Assembly: GCA_031772625.1 (NCBI GenBank)
Contig: CM062814.1
Coordinates: 828,180,680-828,244,679 of the forward strand
Origin: Pinus tabuliformis
Lineage: Eukaryota > Streptophyta > Pinopsida > Pinales > Pinaceae
DNA: 64,000 bases
Reading direction: 5' to 3'
The translations under genes were made by a program, and so were the position numbers. This document shows, in pieces, positions 35,246 to 47,129 of this stretch (its first letter is position 1; each line of letters begins with the position of its first letter). Below the pieces are notes generated by a model. That model made no database searches. It was not told the origin of the DNA and was given only the letters and a program-made list of their open reading frames with translations.

Positions 35246-35766
35246 TGTTGGGTGTGGAGCCTGATTATCTTCTGTATTCAAAGGTTTCAGCCGGATGTAT
35301 ATCCCAGGAAGATTGTACACCCCTCCACGCGGGGGGGGTGCGGGGGGGACTTGTATAGATGTAAAATTGCCTTGTAAAATCTTGTAATTTCGTATTCAAT
35401 CTGGGCCGTTCATTAGGCAGAGATCTGATGGTAGAAGTTATGTTTAATTTAGGGATTTTTGCCCTAGAAGGAAACCCCTCACTATATATGAGGGAATTGT
35501 ATTGCGTCTATGCATATCTGTATTCTGAGTGAGGAAGAGAGAGGAGATTGAGAGCAAAGAGCAAGTTACAACAAATCTGCTGTAGGTTGTATCTTTTCAG
35601 TTTTCTGGATAATATAAAAAGAAGGACTGCCTATTTCTTTGTGGACATAGCCCAAACTGGGTGAACCACATATATCTGTGTCTCTATTGTTTTATGCGTT
35701 TTCTTTGTTTATATTTATGCAATATTTTATGTGTTCCATTGCTCTATAATATATAATTTTCTAACA
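35246..35766 (+). repeat. Element C 5' LTR
   Basis: This 521-base LTR starts TGTTGGGTGTGG and ends CTAACA. It is about 100 bases shorter than the 3' LTR, because most of the G-run hairpin tract present there is absent. A TATATAT box lies near 35484 inside CCCTCACTATATATGAGGG. Confidence 0.9.
35484..35489 (+). promoter_or_regulatory. Candidate TATA box of the element C 5' LTR
   Basis: The TATATA core sits in a short inverted repeat, CCCTCA...TGAGGG. The same block occurs in the 3' LTR near 52972. Confidence 0.5.
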
Positions 35767-35768
35767 AC

Positions 35769-35782
35769 TGGTATCAGAGTCG
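35769..35782 (+). other. Primer-binding site of element C
   Basis: TGGTATCAGAGTCG begins three bases after the LTR. The first 11 bases match the classic plant copia PBS complementary to the 3' end of initiator tRNA-Met. Confidence 0.9.
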
Positions 35783-35829
35783 AAGGTCTATTTCGCGATA
35801 AACTCGCAGGAGAGAAGGGTTCCTGGTTC

Positions 35830-36650
35830 GAGTGGGAGCAATTGCGGAAGATGGTAGGTTTAGGGTCGAAAAATTCAACGGCCAAAACTACCAGTTGTGG
35901 AAGATGCAGATGGAAGATTATCTGTATCAGAGAGATCCGTACCTACCATTGAGCAGAAAGACAAAGAAGCTGACGAGTATGACAGACACAGAATGGAATA
36001 TTCTCGACAAAAAGGCACTTGGAACAATACGGCTGTGCCTAGCGGCGTCGGTAGCATTTAATATTTCAAAGGAAACGACAACAGAGAATTTAATGTCGAC
36101 ATTGGTGAAACTATTTAATATGATGATGTCAGAAGGTGGATCTATTGCGAACCATTTAAATGATTTTAATACAGTTACAAGTCAGTTAAGTTCTGTAGGG
36201 GTAACTTTTGATGACGAAGTTAGGGCTCTGTTATTTCTATGCTCATTGCCAGAAAGTTGAAATGGTTTAGTTATGGCCATTATTAACTCTGTCTCTGGAT
36301 CTAGTACTTTAAAGTTTGATGATGTTTTCGGTGCAATCCTTAGCGAGGAAATGCGACGGAAAAGCTCCGGTGAGACACCAGGTAATGCTTTGACTGCAGA
36401 GACTAGGGGAAGAAAAATGGAAAGAGGAAAGAGCCCAGGATACCGCAGTAAGTCAAGAAAAGGCAGATCCAAGTCCAGATCAGGGATAGTGTGCTGGAAA
36501 TGCGGGAAGAAAGGACACATGAAGAAAGACTGCAAGTCTCGGAAGGAAAAAGAAGAATATGGGCAACAAGAAACTAATCATGAAGCGAATGTAACAGGTG
36601 ATGTGTTGCGAGATGCTTTGATTCTTTCACTAGAAAATATTATTGATGCT
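35830..36650 (+). pseudogene. Element C gag region (broken)
   Basis: This is copia gag. It begins with a segment containing KFNGQNYQLWKMQMEDYL, the usual start of the gag core in this superfamily. A basic arginine/serine-rich stretch follows at about 36400-36480, and then one CCHC knuckle (CWKCGKKGHMKKDC) at about 36490-36535. The protease follows directly. The order and single knuckle are normal for Ty1/copia. It is broken at least once. Confidence 0.85.
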
Positions 36651-37910
36651 TAGGTGGTAGATTCAGGGACCTCATTCCATGCCACACCTGATAGGAAACA
36701 TTTTTATGATTATGTTCAAGGAGATTTTGGATAGGTTCGATTGGGTGATGATAAACCCTGTAAAATCATTGGAATGGGTACAATTTTCATAAAATAGCTA
36801 AATGGAAATCAGTGACTATTGAAGGAGGTAAGAAATGTTCCAGATCTAAAGAAAAAACTGATTTCAATAGGGCAGTTGGGAGGTGAAGGTTGTGTAACTA
36901 ATTTCACAGATAAAACCTGGAAGGTCACTAACGGATCCCTGGTAATAGCGAAAGGAGGAAAGGTTGGTACATTGTATTTATGCAATGGTATTTCTAATTT
37001 TGTTAATGCTTTAACCTCTACAGGAGAAGATACTGCATTGTGGCATCATAGGCTCAGGCACATGAGTGAGAAGGGGATGCAGATTCTTCACTCAAGAAAT
37101 TTGTTGCCAGGTTTGAAGCATGTTGATTTAAAATTCTGTGAGAATTGTGTTTACGGAAAACATAAGAGAGTCAAATTCCTTAGAGTTGGGAAAGAAAAGA
37201 AGATCGAAAAATTAGAGCTTGTGCATACAAATGTATGGGGACCTGCTCAGGTATCATCTCTTGGTGGCTCTCATTATTATGTTACCTTTATTGATGATGC
37301 AACCAGAAAAACTTGGATTTATTGTATTCGAAATAAATATGATGTATTTGATACTTTCAAGAAATGGAAAGCTTTGGTTGAAAATGAGACAGGAAAAAGG
37401 TTGAAGTGTCTTAGATCAGAAAATGGAGGTGAATATTGCAGCAAAGAGTTTGATAGGTACTGTTCTGAGAATGGAATTCGCAGAGAGAAGACAGTTCCAG
37501 GAACACCACAAGAAAATGGTGTGTCAGAAAGGATGAATAGGACAATCATGGAGCGTGCAAGGTGCATGAGATTGCATGCATGATTGCCTTTACAATTTTG
37601 GGTAGATATTGTAGATATTGTTGTTTATCTAATAAACAGAGGGCCTTCAAGTTCCTTGGATGGTGGTATTCCAAAGGAGGCATGGACAGGTAAAAAGGTA
37701 AACTACTCCTTTTTAAAGACTTTTAGTTGTGAAGCCTTTATCCACATTAATAAAGAAAATAAAACAAAGCTTGAGGCAAAATCAAAGAAATGTACCTTTA
37801 TTGGATATGGTGTTAATGATTTTGGTTATCGCTTTTATGATTATGAAAAACACAAAATCATTAGGAGCAGAGATGTGATATTCAATGAAAAGGTTTTGTA
37901 TAAGGATTAG
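36650..37910 (+). pseudogene. Element C protease and integrase region (broken)
   Basis: A protease-like VVDSGTSFHATP lies near 36655. The pre-integrase segment with the H-H-C-C pattern (LWHHRLRHMS, then CENCVYGKHKRVKF) lies near 37030-37180. The integrase core follows near 37200-37580, with FIDDATRKTWIY and PQENGVSERMNRT, and continues with FIGYGVNDFGYRFYD near 37800. The region has a few breaks. Integrase upstream of RT assigns the element to copia. Confidence 0.85.
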
Positions 37911-39187
37911 CTACAGGAAAAGAAACAACAAAAAGAAAACAGAGAATACACAGTGCTTAAAGATATCACAGGAAAAGTGATGGTGCCTGAAAATCATAAT
38001 GATCAATAACCAGAACAACAACCACAATAGCAACAAGTACTTCAAACACCTGAAAGTTGTGTTAGAAGATCTACCATGATAAGTAAACCCCCTGAACGAT
38101 ACTCTCCTTCATTATATTACGTATTGTTGACTGATTCTGGTGAACCAGAATGTTATGAAGAAGCAGTACAGGTAGAAACTAGGAAGAAGTGGGAGCAAGC
38201 CATGAAAGAAGAGATGGACCCCTTAGCACATAACCAAACTTGAGACTTAGTCAGGTTGCCTGCAGGTAAAACAACTTTACAAAATAAATGGGTTTACAAG
38301 TTGAATGAAGAAGATGGAGGTAGAAAAAGGTACAAAGCTAGACTTGTCGTGAAGGGGTTTGCACAAATGAAAGGTATCGATTTTGATGAAATATTTTCTC
38401 TTGTTGCTAAAATGACTTCAATCAGAACTATTTTAAGTCTAGTAGCAGTTGAAGATTTTCATCTTGAGCATTTAGATGTAAAGACAACCTTTCTCCATGG
38501 GGATTTGCAGGAAGAGATATATGCAGTAGCCACAAGGATATGAGGTAAAGGGAAGGAGAAACTAGTGTGAAGGTTGAAGAAGAGCTTGTATGGCTTAAAA
38601 CAGGCTCCAAGGCAGTGGTATCTAAAATTTGACAAGTTTATGTCTGAACAAGGTTATACTAGATGTCACTCTGATCATTGTGTTTATCTGAAAAAGCAAA
38701 ATGATGGTAGCTATATTATATTGTTATTATATGTAGATGACATGCTTGTTGTAGGTGCTAACATGCAGGAAATAAATGTGCTCAAAAGAAAATTGGCAAA
38801 CTCATTTGCAATGAAGGATTTGGGTGTTGCAAAACAAATCCTTGGTATGAGAATAACTAGAGACAGAAAGAATCGAAAATTAACATTGTCTCAAAGTGAG
38901 TACATAGAAAAGGTGTTGAAAAGGTTTAATATGCAGAATGCAAAACAAGTTAGTATACCTTTGGCTAGCCATTTCAAATTAAGTAAGGAGGAGTGTCCCA
39001 AGACTCGGGAAGAAATGGCTCATATGTCTAAAGTTCCATATGCATCAACAGTTGGAAGCTTAATGTATGCAATGGTCTGCATAAGGCCTGATATTGCACA
39101 TGCAGTGGGAGTTGTAAGTAGCTACATGAACAATCTAGGAAAAGAACATTGGATGGCGGTGAAGTGGATTCCTAGGTATTTGAGAGG
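37911..39187 (+). pseudogene. Element C reverse transcriptase region (broken, cut by element E)
   Basis: The RT begins around 38170 with the MKEEMDxL-type start of copia RT. It continues with KWVYKLNEEDGG, ARLVVKGFAQ and the catalytic LLLYVDDMLVVG near 38720-38760, and ends at the connection region SVGSLMYAMVCIRPDIAHAVG. Element E is inserted just after WIPRYLRG. The RNase H follows E at about 52030. Several breaks are present. Confidence 0.85.
39183..39187. repeat. Target-site duplication of element E, left copy
   Basis: AGAGG lies directly before the E terminal TGTTAT, and the same five bases lie directly after the other end. Confidence 0.9.
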
Positions 39188-42100
39188 TGTTATCACTCAG
39201 ATTTTCCCCAAAGTTGTAAGAAAGGGAAGGATGCTGAGGTAACCACAGACCAACCTTTTAGATACAAAATCTAGCCAATCTGTATCCAAAGAGGGCTCTC
39301 TCTTTATGATTTAGCTTTGTTTTTAAAGGTATTAGGCTAGTTATGAAGTTCAAGGGTTTTTGTTTGAGTTTGGGTGGTGAGATTCAATAGAATAGAGAGG
39401 TAAGACATAATAGTTCAGTCCATTGGGCATGGTGGAGTCAAAGAAAAAGGCTTTCTGGATTTGGTTTCTTAACAGAGGATGGCTTCACAAAGCAAAGTAG
39501 TCAAACAGGGAACAAATGAAGGATTGAAACAGATGGAATGGGCTCAAATGGATGAAGGGCAGTTAAGAATCCTTCAACCTATTGAAAGAGGAAAAATGGA
39601 TGATTACTGATAAGGAGTAGTTAAGAATTCTTTAACAAATAATCAGCATGAAAGAATCAGGAAACAGGAGCAATTAAGAGTTCACTGCTTACTCAAATTC
39701 TGAAAAAAACATAGAGAACAACAAAGACTGAAAACAGAGTGCAATCAAGCATATTCTGAAATTAATCATTAATTTATCATTCAGATTTATGAAACACAGA
39801 GGATATAATAAACAAGAAAATTGTAAAACACAAGATATAGAGGACTTATTGATCCTGAGGTTGATTCAAGAATTCTGTGATAGGTCCACTGCTTCAATTC
39901 TTCATCCAGTAGGCCAAACAATAGTTGATTCCAACAGCTTTCTATTCCAAAATTTCAATATTACAGCAGAGTCTAGGAAATCCACACACACCAACTACCC
40001 CAATACTCTAATGGAGGGGGTATTTATACAACAAAATATGTACAACAAATATCTCATAACAGTTGTGAGATAATATCTAGGTTTAACTAATAAGAGTTTA
40101 CAAGTAAAAAAGAAACAATTGATTAATGTTGTGCTGGAGGCAGGCCTTTAGGGTCTGGCTTGCAGCTGTCCTCTGTAGTAGCTCTGCGCCGACTGCTTGT
40201 CTTAAATCTACTCTTTAATTCTGATCTGCTGCCTTTAATTCTGATCTGATACTCTTTAATGCTGAACTGGTACTCTTTAATTGTGTTTTGACTTCTGCTC
40301 ATCGTTGTCCATCGTGCTCTGGTAAAATAAAAACAACGAACGTGTCTTCTCACCGCTTTTCCTTTGGCCATTCATGTTTCTACAGGTCCACTGGCTAGGG
40401 TAACAAAATACCCTGTATATCTCTGTTTCTTTCTTCTGCAAGCTCGAAAGTCCCTCTGTTTGGTTTAAACTGTGTTTAAAGACGAAGACTGCCCTATGCA
40501 GGTTGAATGGCAGGCTGCGGAGCTCGCTGTTGTAGCTTTTTTGGTCGGGGGCTGGTCTAGACTGATTCTGAAAACTCGGTTGATTGCATGCCCGGAGCGT
40601 CGTTTGTAGCAAAAATATAACAAAAATGATATTTTATCCCTTTTTTGACAAAATGAAGCTTGGCGGGATTTTTTGCTTTGAAGGACGGCTGACGTAAGCA
40701 GTACGGATGACGTCAGCGAGAGTACGGGGACAGGTGACATGGTAGTGATGTGGCGGGTGATGTCAACACCAGACAGAGGACGTGAGCAGATGACATCAGC
40801 AGGGGGGCGGTGGTAAGCAGTTTTACCTCGCACCACTTTTGGGGCTGGGCGGTTTCGGGCGGAGGGCAAGCGATCACAGCGGGAGCGCGATGCGTGGCAG
40901 AGTACGGGTGCCAAAACCACCGGTCCCCCGCGACTTAAACATCGATCGAAAGGTGGGTTGCGAAATGATCGTCGATCGTCGGATGGTCAAGCCCAGATAG
41001 GATGGCGGACGCGCTATGGAGATGGCGGGCAGTTAACATATGCGGGCCCAATATAATAAAATGTGTTTTTTAATAGTTTGGGCACATTTTGATTGTTTCG
41101 GGGCTTGGTTATTAGTTAGCCCAGATGGCTAATTAATTCCATGATGGCGCGGCAGGAAAGGCTATTAACAGGTTTCAATTAAACTCATTAATCCCTGTTT
41201 AAACAGTGATATGGTCGTAATCAACCGGGGAGGGGAATATGTATTATTTGGGGATTTTTATATATTTACATAATACGGGGATTGGGAAATAAAGTGGGAC
41301 TTAAATAATATATGTTAAAGTTAATATGGATTTTTGAAAAAATAAAAAGCGCTAAGCCAATGTTTGAAATTTTTATATTAAAACTTAGGCTAGGAAGGGG
41401 AAAAGGGGTTTATACAAGAAATATAGCCAATCTCCTAAAAAAAATAGGGTTTTATTTAGGCAATGTTTATGGAATGAGATGAGTGATTTTAGTGATATTA
41501 AGCAAATCTTAATACCTTTTGGGGGAGTTAGTGAATGACTTAGGGAAAAAATATGAAGGAAAGTTAGTTACAAAACCTTGCCTCGCTTGAGCTGCTCCAA
41601 GTCTAATGTCCGCCATGGCACTTGTGATAAAAGTAAAAGTTAACACATTGAGAGACATGATCCATCACAAGTATCATTCCGCAACACCAATCTACCTACC
41701 CTGCCTACTTTTCTTAGCATTTTTTTCTTCTTTGCTTGGGTGCACTTAGACTGGCAAACCCTTATCAATCTTCTTTTCTTTTCATGGTAAGCCTACCTAA
41801 GTCCACACTTATTACTTCCAAGGGCTCAGATTAAATTGTTGAGCTCCTTTGCTTCTCTACCTATCTACTTATGTACCAAGATTAAACAGTTTGGACAAAT
41901 TTTATTCTCTATCTCTAAAACATGAAGTTCAAACATGAACTAGCTAAGATTAAGCTCTTTGGCTATTCATCAATTGTGGCAAAAGTTAACAAGATGCACA
42001 CAATGCTTTATTTACAGAAAATGAAAAAGTTGTGGCATTTTGGACTTGCACACTTTCATGGTCTTTCTTTATTTGGGGTTCATTTCTTTCTTTTTTGACC

Positions 42101-42262
42101 ATTTTAATCTTTTTACCCTTTGATTTTTCTTTTAGGGCATACTCTCTTTACATTTTTTACATTTTTTTTTTTTTTGATAATATGGAAAACCTTTGCAACA
42201 AGGAAATGGATGAACATATTACAGAGCTCATCAAGTCAATCATGAAATATGACACCTATTGG
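39188..42262 (-). repeat. Element E 3' LTR (left on the plus strand)
   Basis: It aligns with 48955-52025 over about 3.07 kb. The shared sequence ends at CACCTATTGG; the final ~18 bases found in the other LTR (up to ATAACA) are not seen, so the inner edge is approximate. It contains no recognisable gene. Open frames in the T-rich part are low complexity. Confidence 0.85.
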
Positions 42263-42488
42263 GATGGCTTTCCCTAGTGAAAAGTCAAGAACAGCAGGTC
42301 AGATGGCCTTATGAGTAACTTAGACTGTGTTTAGAAAATCTCCCTTTGTTGGTTGCTTTATTTGTATGTATGACAGCACACTTGTGAAGCTTAGGGCCTT
42401 CTCTTCGGGCTTCAATTGCAGCAAGTTGCTATCCACCAAACTGTGACATTATTGAGGATATAGTATGTACATGTAGAGTCAGAATACA
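42263..42488 (-). other. Element E 3' untranslated segment
   Basis: This is a short stretch between the integrase end and the 3' LTR. On the minus strand it includes the purine-rich CTAGGGAAAGCC next to the LTR edge, a weak polypurine-tract candidate. Confidence 0.4.
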
Positions 42489-43610
42489 TTAAAAAACTGG
42501 ATCAAAGTAATGTTTCAGCATTCGACCATTCAATGGTCCTTCTTCTGTTTCCGTACCATCTAGGCTCTTCAAAAAGTAAGTATTGTTCCCTTGAAATGCA
42601 TGGATGATAAATGGCCCTTTCCATAGGAAGTCAAACTTCCCATGTTTTCCTTTGTCTTCTCTCCTGGAATCCCACCTTAGAACTTTGTCTCCAATGTAGA
42701 AGTCTTCTGCTTTGGTCCTTTTATCAAATATTTTCTTGAGTTTTTCTTGTAACACTTGGGATCTTTGGTGTACTTCTTCTCTGGTCTGCTGCAAATGGAT
42801 GGTTTGATTTATTCTCCTTTGAATGCCATTGAGTTCCACCTGAGCTTCTTGTAGCAATTTCATTACAGGAACTCTTAAAGATGAAGGAAATATAGCCTCC
42901 ATGCCATAAACTAACTCATAAGGGCTGGTTCCAATAGATCTCTTTGTAGTAAGTCTGTTTGCCCATAGTGCATTTGTGAGTTTCTTGTGCCAGTTTTTCT
43001 TGTTCTCTTCCAACAATTTCTTAATAATATTGATCAGGATTTTATTGGAGGATTCAGCTAGACCATTACCTTGAGGGTAATAGGCTGTGGAATGGCCTAA
43101 AGTGATGTGGTATTTGTTACAGAAATTTATCATTTTCTTGGACTTGAAGGCAGCAGCATTATCGGTTATGATCTTTTCAGGACAACCAAATCTAGACAAT
43201 ATGTTGGTTTCTAAGAATCCTATAATCACTGTATCATTGACTTGTCTAGAAGGAATGGCTTCTATCCATTTGGTGAAATAGTCTGTGGCAGTGAGAATCC
43301 ATTTATGTTGGCTAGAAGAGGGAGGGTGTATTTCTCCAATGAAGTCCAAACCCCATTGTTGAAAGGGCTTTTCAGTGGAAAATGGTCTCAAGGGTAAGGG
43401 TAACAGTTTCCTTTTGCCTTCAAAAATTTGGCATTTGTGGCAAGCAGTGAAAAAATTCTTAAAATCAGCGAACAAGGTTGGCCAGTAAAATCCAGCCCTT
43501 AGGATTTTGTCTGCAGTTGATTTCCAGTAAAGGTGTCCACCGCAGTCCCCTACATGAAATTCTCTGAGAACTTTTTCAGCTTCTTATTTTATTAAACAAA
43601 TCAATAGAAT
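42489..43610 (-). pseudogene. Element E integrase region (broken)
   Basis: The integrase core shows WGLDFIGEI, TATDYFTKWIEA, ITDNAAAF and the glutamate segment YYPQGNGLAESSNK, i.e. the D, D and E positions of the family. The C-terminal part has LWKGPFIIHAF and GPLNGRMLKHYF, the GPY/F-like end of non-chromovirus plant gypsy elements. The N-terminal zinc-finger part is around 43440-43600 and is damaged. The closest relative in this window is the integrase of element B. Confidence 0.87.
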
Positions 43611-45110
43611 ACATTCATGCTTTTTCCAAAAAAGAGCATTATCTAAAATATAGAATTTTGAAGCTTTCATCTTTAAAAACCTTTTCTTTGTTCTGGATAA
43701 CCCTGGAGGAGCCTGCAAGTTTAATAATACATGAATTATATCAGCATACCAAGGTGATTTTAAGAAGGCCTGGCTGATTTGTGGATTCACCATCTCCTGT
43801 TCATTATCTAGTTCATTAATATCTAGGGCTTGAATGTTTGTTTCAGTCATGAGTTTAGCCAATCCCTGTCCTTTTATAAGCTTTGTAGGTTTTATCTCAA
43901 TATCATACTCTAATATTTTAGCTATCCATTTACCTCGTTTGCCTTCAATTCCATCCTGAGCCAGGATGTCTTTGACAACAGAATTTGGTACATAAACTAC
44001 TACATGGGAGTATAGTATATAGACTCTGAAGTCTTGAATAGCTTTCACAAGTGCAAAAGCCTGTTTTTCCATGATTTTGTAATTCAGAGGTGCATCTCTA
44101 AGTGCTTTACTGAAAAAGGCTATGGGTTTTTCACATCCTTGATCATCTTTTTGTAGTAAAACAACTGCTATAGTGTGTTCTAATGCAAATGAGAAAATTA
44201 TGAAGTCTTTGTCAAACTTTGGACTTGTGAGGACTGGTGTTCTGGTCAAAGCCATTTTAATTTCTTCAAATGCTTGTTTGGCTTCTACTATCCATTTGAC
44301 CTTTGAATCCTTTTTTAACATATTGTTCAGCAATCTTGTTAATTCAGCCAAATTAGATATGAATCTTCTCAAAAAGTTGATCTTCCCTAGGAAAGCTTGA
44401 AGTTCTTTGACATTTCTGGGGTGGGGTATTTGCAAAATAGCTTCTACTCTAGCAGGATCAATTTTGATGCCATATTTGGAGATGATATGGCCTAACAGTT
44501 TGCCTTCTTCTTGACCAAACAAAGACTTTTTAGGATTTAATGAAATACCATACTTTCTGCATTTTAAAAACACTTGTCTCAAATGATCTAAATGTTGCTG
44601 ATCTGATCTAGAAAACACAATGAGGTCATCTAGATATACAACCAGAAAATCGTGAATTTCTTTTGCAAAAGCTATGTACATTGCTCGTTGAAAGGTTTCC
44701 CCTGCATTCTTAAGTCCGAATGGCATTTTAACATATTTGATTGTACCCCATGTTGTTGTAAATGCAGTCTTTTCTTGATCATCAGGATGAACCAGAATCT
44801 GATTAAAACCCGAGAACCCATCCAGTAGTGAAATCCTAGAAGCACCTACTACTCTTTGTAAAATATGATCCATCTTAGGTAAGGGGTAATTGTCTTTCAA
44901 AGAAACCTTGTTTACATTTCTTAGGTCAACACATAATCTGATTTCTCCTGTTTTCTTCCTGGTAGGCACTAAATTAGACACCCACTCTGAAAATCTAATT
45001 GGAGCAATTATCCCTGCATCATGCATTCGTTTGATTTCTTTTTCAATTAAAGGAAGTAGTACAGGGTTAATTCTTCTGAGCTTTTGTTTGAACGGCTTTT
45101 GATTTTCCTT
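43611..45110 (-). pseudogene. Element E reverse transcriptase and second RNase H (broken)
   Basis: The RT segment runs from about 45030 to 44350. It has SEWVSNLVPTRKKTGEIRL, then DGFSGFNQILVHP, and the catalytic VVYLDDLIVFS box near 44640. The connection/RNase H that follows (about 44280-43950) includes KPIAFFSKALRDAPLNY and EKQAFALVKAI. As in element B it looks degenerate compared with active gypsy RNase H, while a better-preserved RNase H lies upstream of the RT. The part shown is mostly open, with few breaks. Confidence 0.87.
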
Positions 45111-45309
45111 GAGAGGTATTGTACGCTGAATTACAGAGGTGTCATAAGATTTCAGGTCTTCATAGCTCCAGGAAAAAACATCCTAGAATTCTTAGATCAG
45201 TTCAACATACTTAAGCTTTTGATCAGGGGGCAAAGATTTCGACAATTTTACCATTTTTGGATTCTCTTCAGTTCCTATGTTGTAGTCTTCAATGTTTGCT
45301 TTTGGAGGT

Positions 45310-46150
45310 TACATCTAGGGTTTCTTTGAAATATCGTTGAAATCAAAGAGATCTTCCAAAGGAGCTAATCCTTTGGGCAAATGATTGTCTTTCAAATTGA
45401 TAATTTGAGAATCTCCTTCAATAATCTCATCAATGGCTATTTCCTTAAGACCTTGTATTTCCTTTTTGGTAAATTTTGTTGGATGAAGCATTTGGGTTGC
45501 ATTTTTTGCTAAAATGTCTGTTTCTGTCTGATTTGTTGGATCAAACTCACTAACTGTATCTCCAACCATGTTAGTGCTAGCAAATTCTTCTTCTAGGGTT
45601 AAAAAATTGTTGATCTTATCATCACTGTCAAATACTTGCCAATTTTTCACATTATCAGGTATGGCTGGCCTGTGTCTAATTTCAGCTGTGAATTGATGAT
45701 TTGGTTCAAATGGTAGTTTACAGGTGCTGGCAAACATTGCTAGGCTATGAGCTTGCAAGTTATGTTTTCTTGGGATTTTGGCAAGCTGAGTTTCTAGAAA
45801 TGTATTGAGGATCTCTATAGTTGTTCCTCTGTACTCTCTCAATATGGGATCATTTGTCAAGAACTTCCCTTTTATCTGTTGAATGATTAAATCAGAGTCT
45901 CTTAGGACTGGCACTCTAGTTGCTCCCAATTTCTAGACCAGTTTAAGACCTAGAAATAGAGCTTCATATTTAGCCATATTATTAGTGCATCTAAAGTTTA
46001 ACTTGTAGACATGGCCTTCAGCATGATTGTTTTCAAGGTTGTGCACCCAGACTATTGCCCCTACTCCTAATTTGTTCACAGAACCATCAAATTCTAAGTA
46101 CCAAAGTATTTCATGTTTATAATTAGTATCTGGAGTTTCGGGGATCTGTT
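45310..46150 (-). pseudogene. Element E RNase H domain upstream of RT (broken)
   Basis: On the minus strand this region shows an RNase H fold pattern: an LEFDGSVN-like start near 46100, CTNNMAKYEAL near 45970, a DSDLIIQQIKG strand near 45900 and a final IPRKHNLQAHSLA helix near 45770. A tail follows with RPAIPDNVKNWQVF, which has a clear counterpart in element B (RPSIPDNITNWRVF). The shared tail shows that this module was inherited as a unit in both families. It is broken at least once. Confidence 0.75.
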
Positions 46151-46159
46151 CAATAGGGA

Positions 46160-46990
46160 GATCTAGTTTTCAGTTTCTTCTGGTTTGTCTGATGTATCAT
46201 GATTTTTATAAATTTTTTGGATTCGGACACTAGACCTTTCTTTTGCAATTTTATCTGTTTCATCTGCCAGAACTTTTATTTCATGTGGGGGATCAATTTC
46301 AGCATTGTAAAGGATAAAAGAATCCATATCTAAATGTACTGAGTAGATAGGGAAATTTTGAGGTTTCTCTTGGCTACTTACTACATACTTCATTAAGGTT
46401 TCTCTGTATAGTCTCTTGGGTTGACCAAACACTGAAATAGTAGCGTAAGACATGTCTAACTGTAGAGATCCTTGAAGCTTTGCACCCCAAGATCTAGACA
46501 ATAACATACCATACTTTGGTGGAATATCAGCTACTACTATGTCCATTAAGATGGTTTTGGCAGGATATTGGACTAGTGACACACATAAATCTTTGATTAA
46601 ACCCAAACATTTGACCTGACTTGAATCAAAAGAGAAAAGGTCTTTATATGGCCTGGTGATGTCAAGGTCAAGTTTCTCCATTACAGATTTAGGCATTAAA
46701 TTATGGGAAGCACCAGAATCAAACATGGTGTTATGAAGTGTTTTATCATGTATGTTTAAACCTACATAGAAAGGAGGAACTTCTCCCTCTACTGTTTTTC
46801 CATTCACTCTAGGGCCAAATATCAACTCGGGCTGGTTATCAAAAACATTTACTGAATCTTCGCTCATAGAAATTTTGAGTGATCTGCTGATTTGACTTCT
46901 GTAGACATCATGTTTTGCTAATTCTGATAATGGAACAACTATCTTTAGTTTGCCTACTTCTGTCTCAAGATTGAAAGGTTTTTCGGTTTG
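46160..46990 (-). pseudogene. Element E protease region (broken)
   Basis: This is an aspartic protease of the retroviral type. MFDSGASHNLMPKSVMEKL lies near 46730 and a second strand, PPKYGMLLSRSWGAKL, near 46510. This matches the arrangement in element B (LVDSGASTNILP, then FYGLILSRDWSEKL). It lies between gag and the first RNase H. Confidence 0.82.
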
Positions 46991-47129
46991 AGTTCTTGTA
47001 TTTCAGACAACTAGATTTTCTTCGTTTTTCTCCTCTTCAGGAGTGGGATTATGGGCTGAAGTTGTTTCCAAATCAGGTTCTAGAGGCTCTTTTACTTTTC
47101 CTTTAGAAGGAGTAGAAGTGGAAGGTTAT

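Noticed and set aside
42032-42277. Hydrophobic open frame in the E LTR (and its partner near 51780) as a membrane protein
   Set aside because: It derives from T-rich LTR sequence, and its continuation differs between the two LTRs because of flanking sequence.
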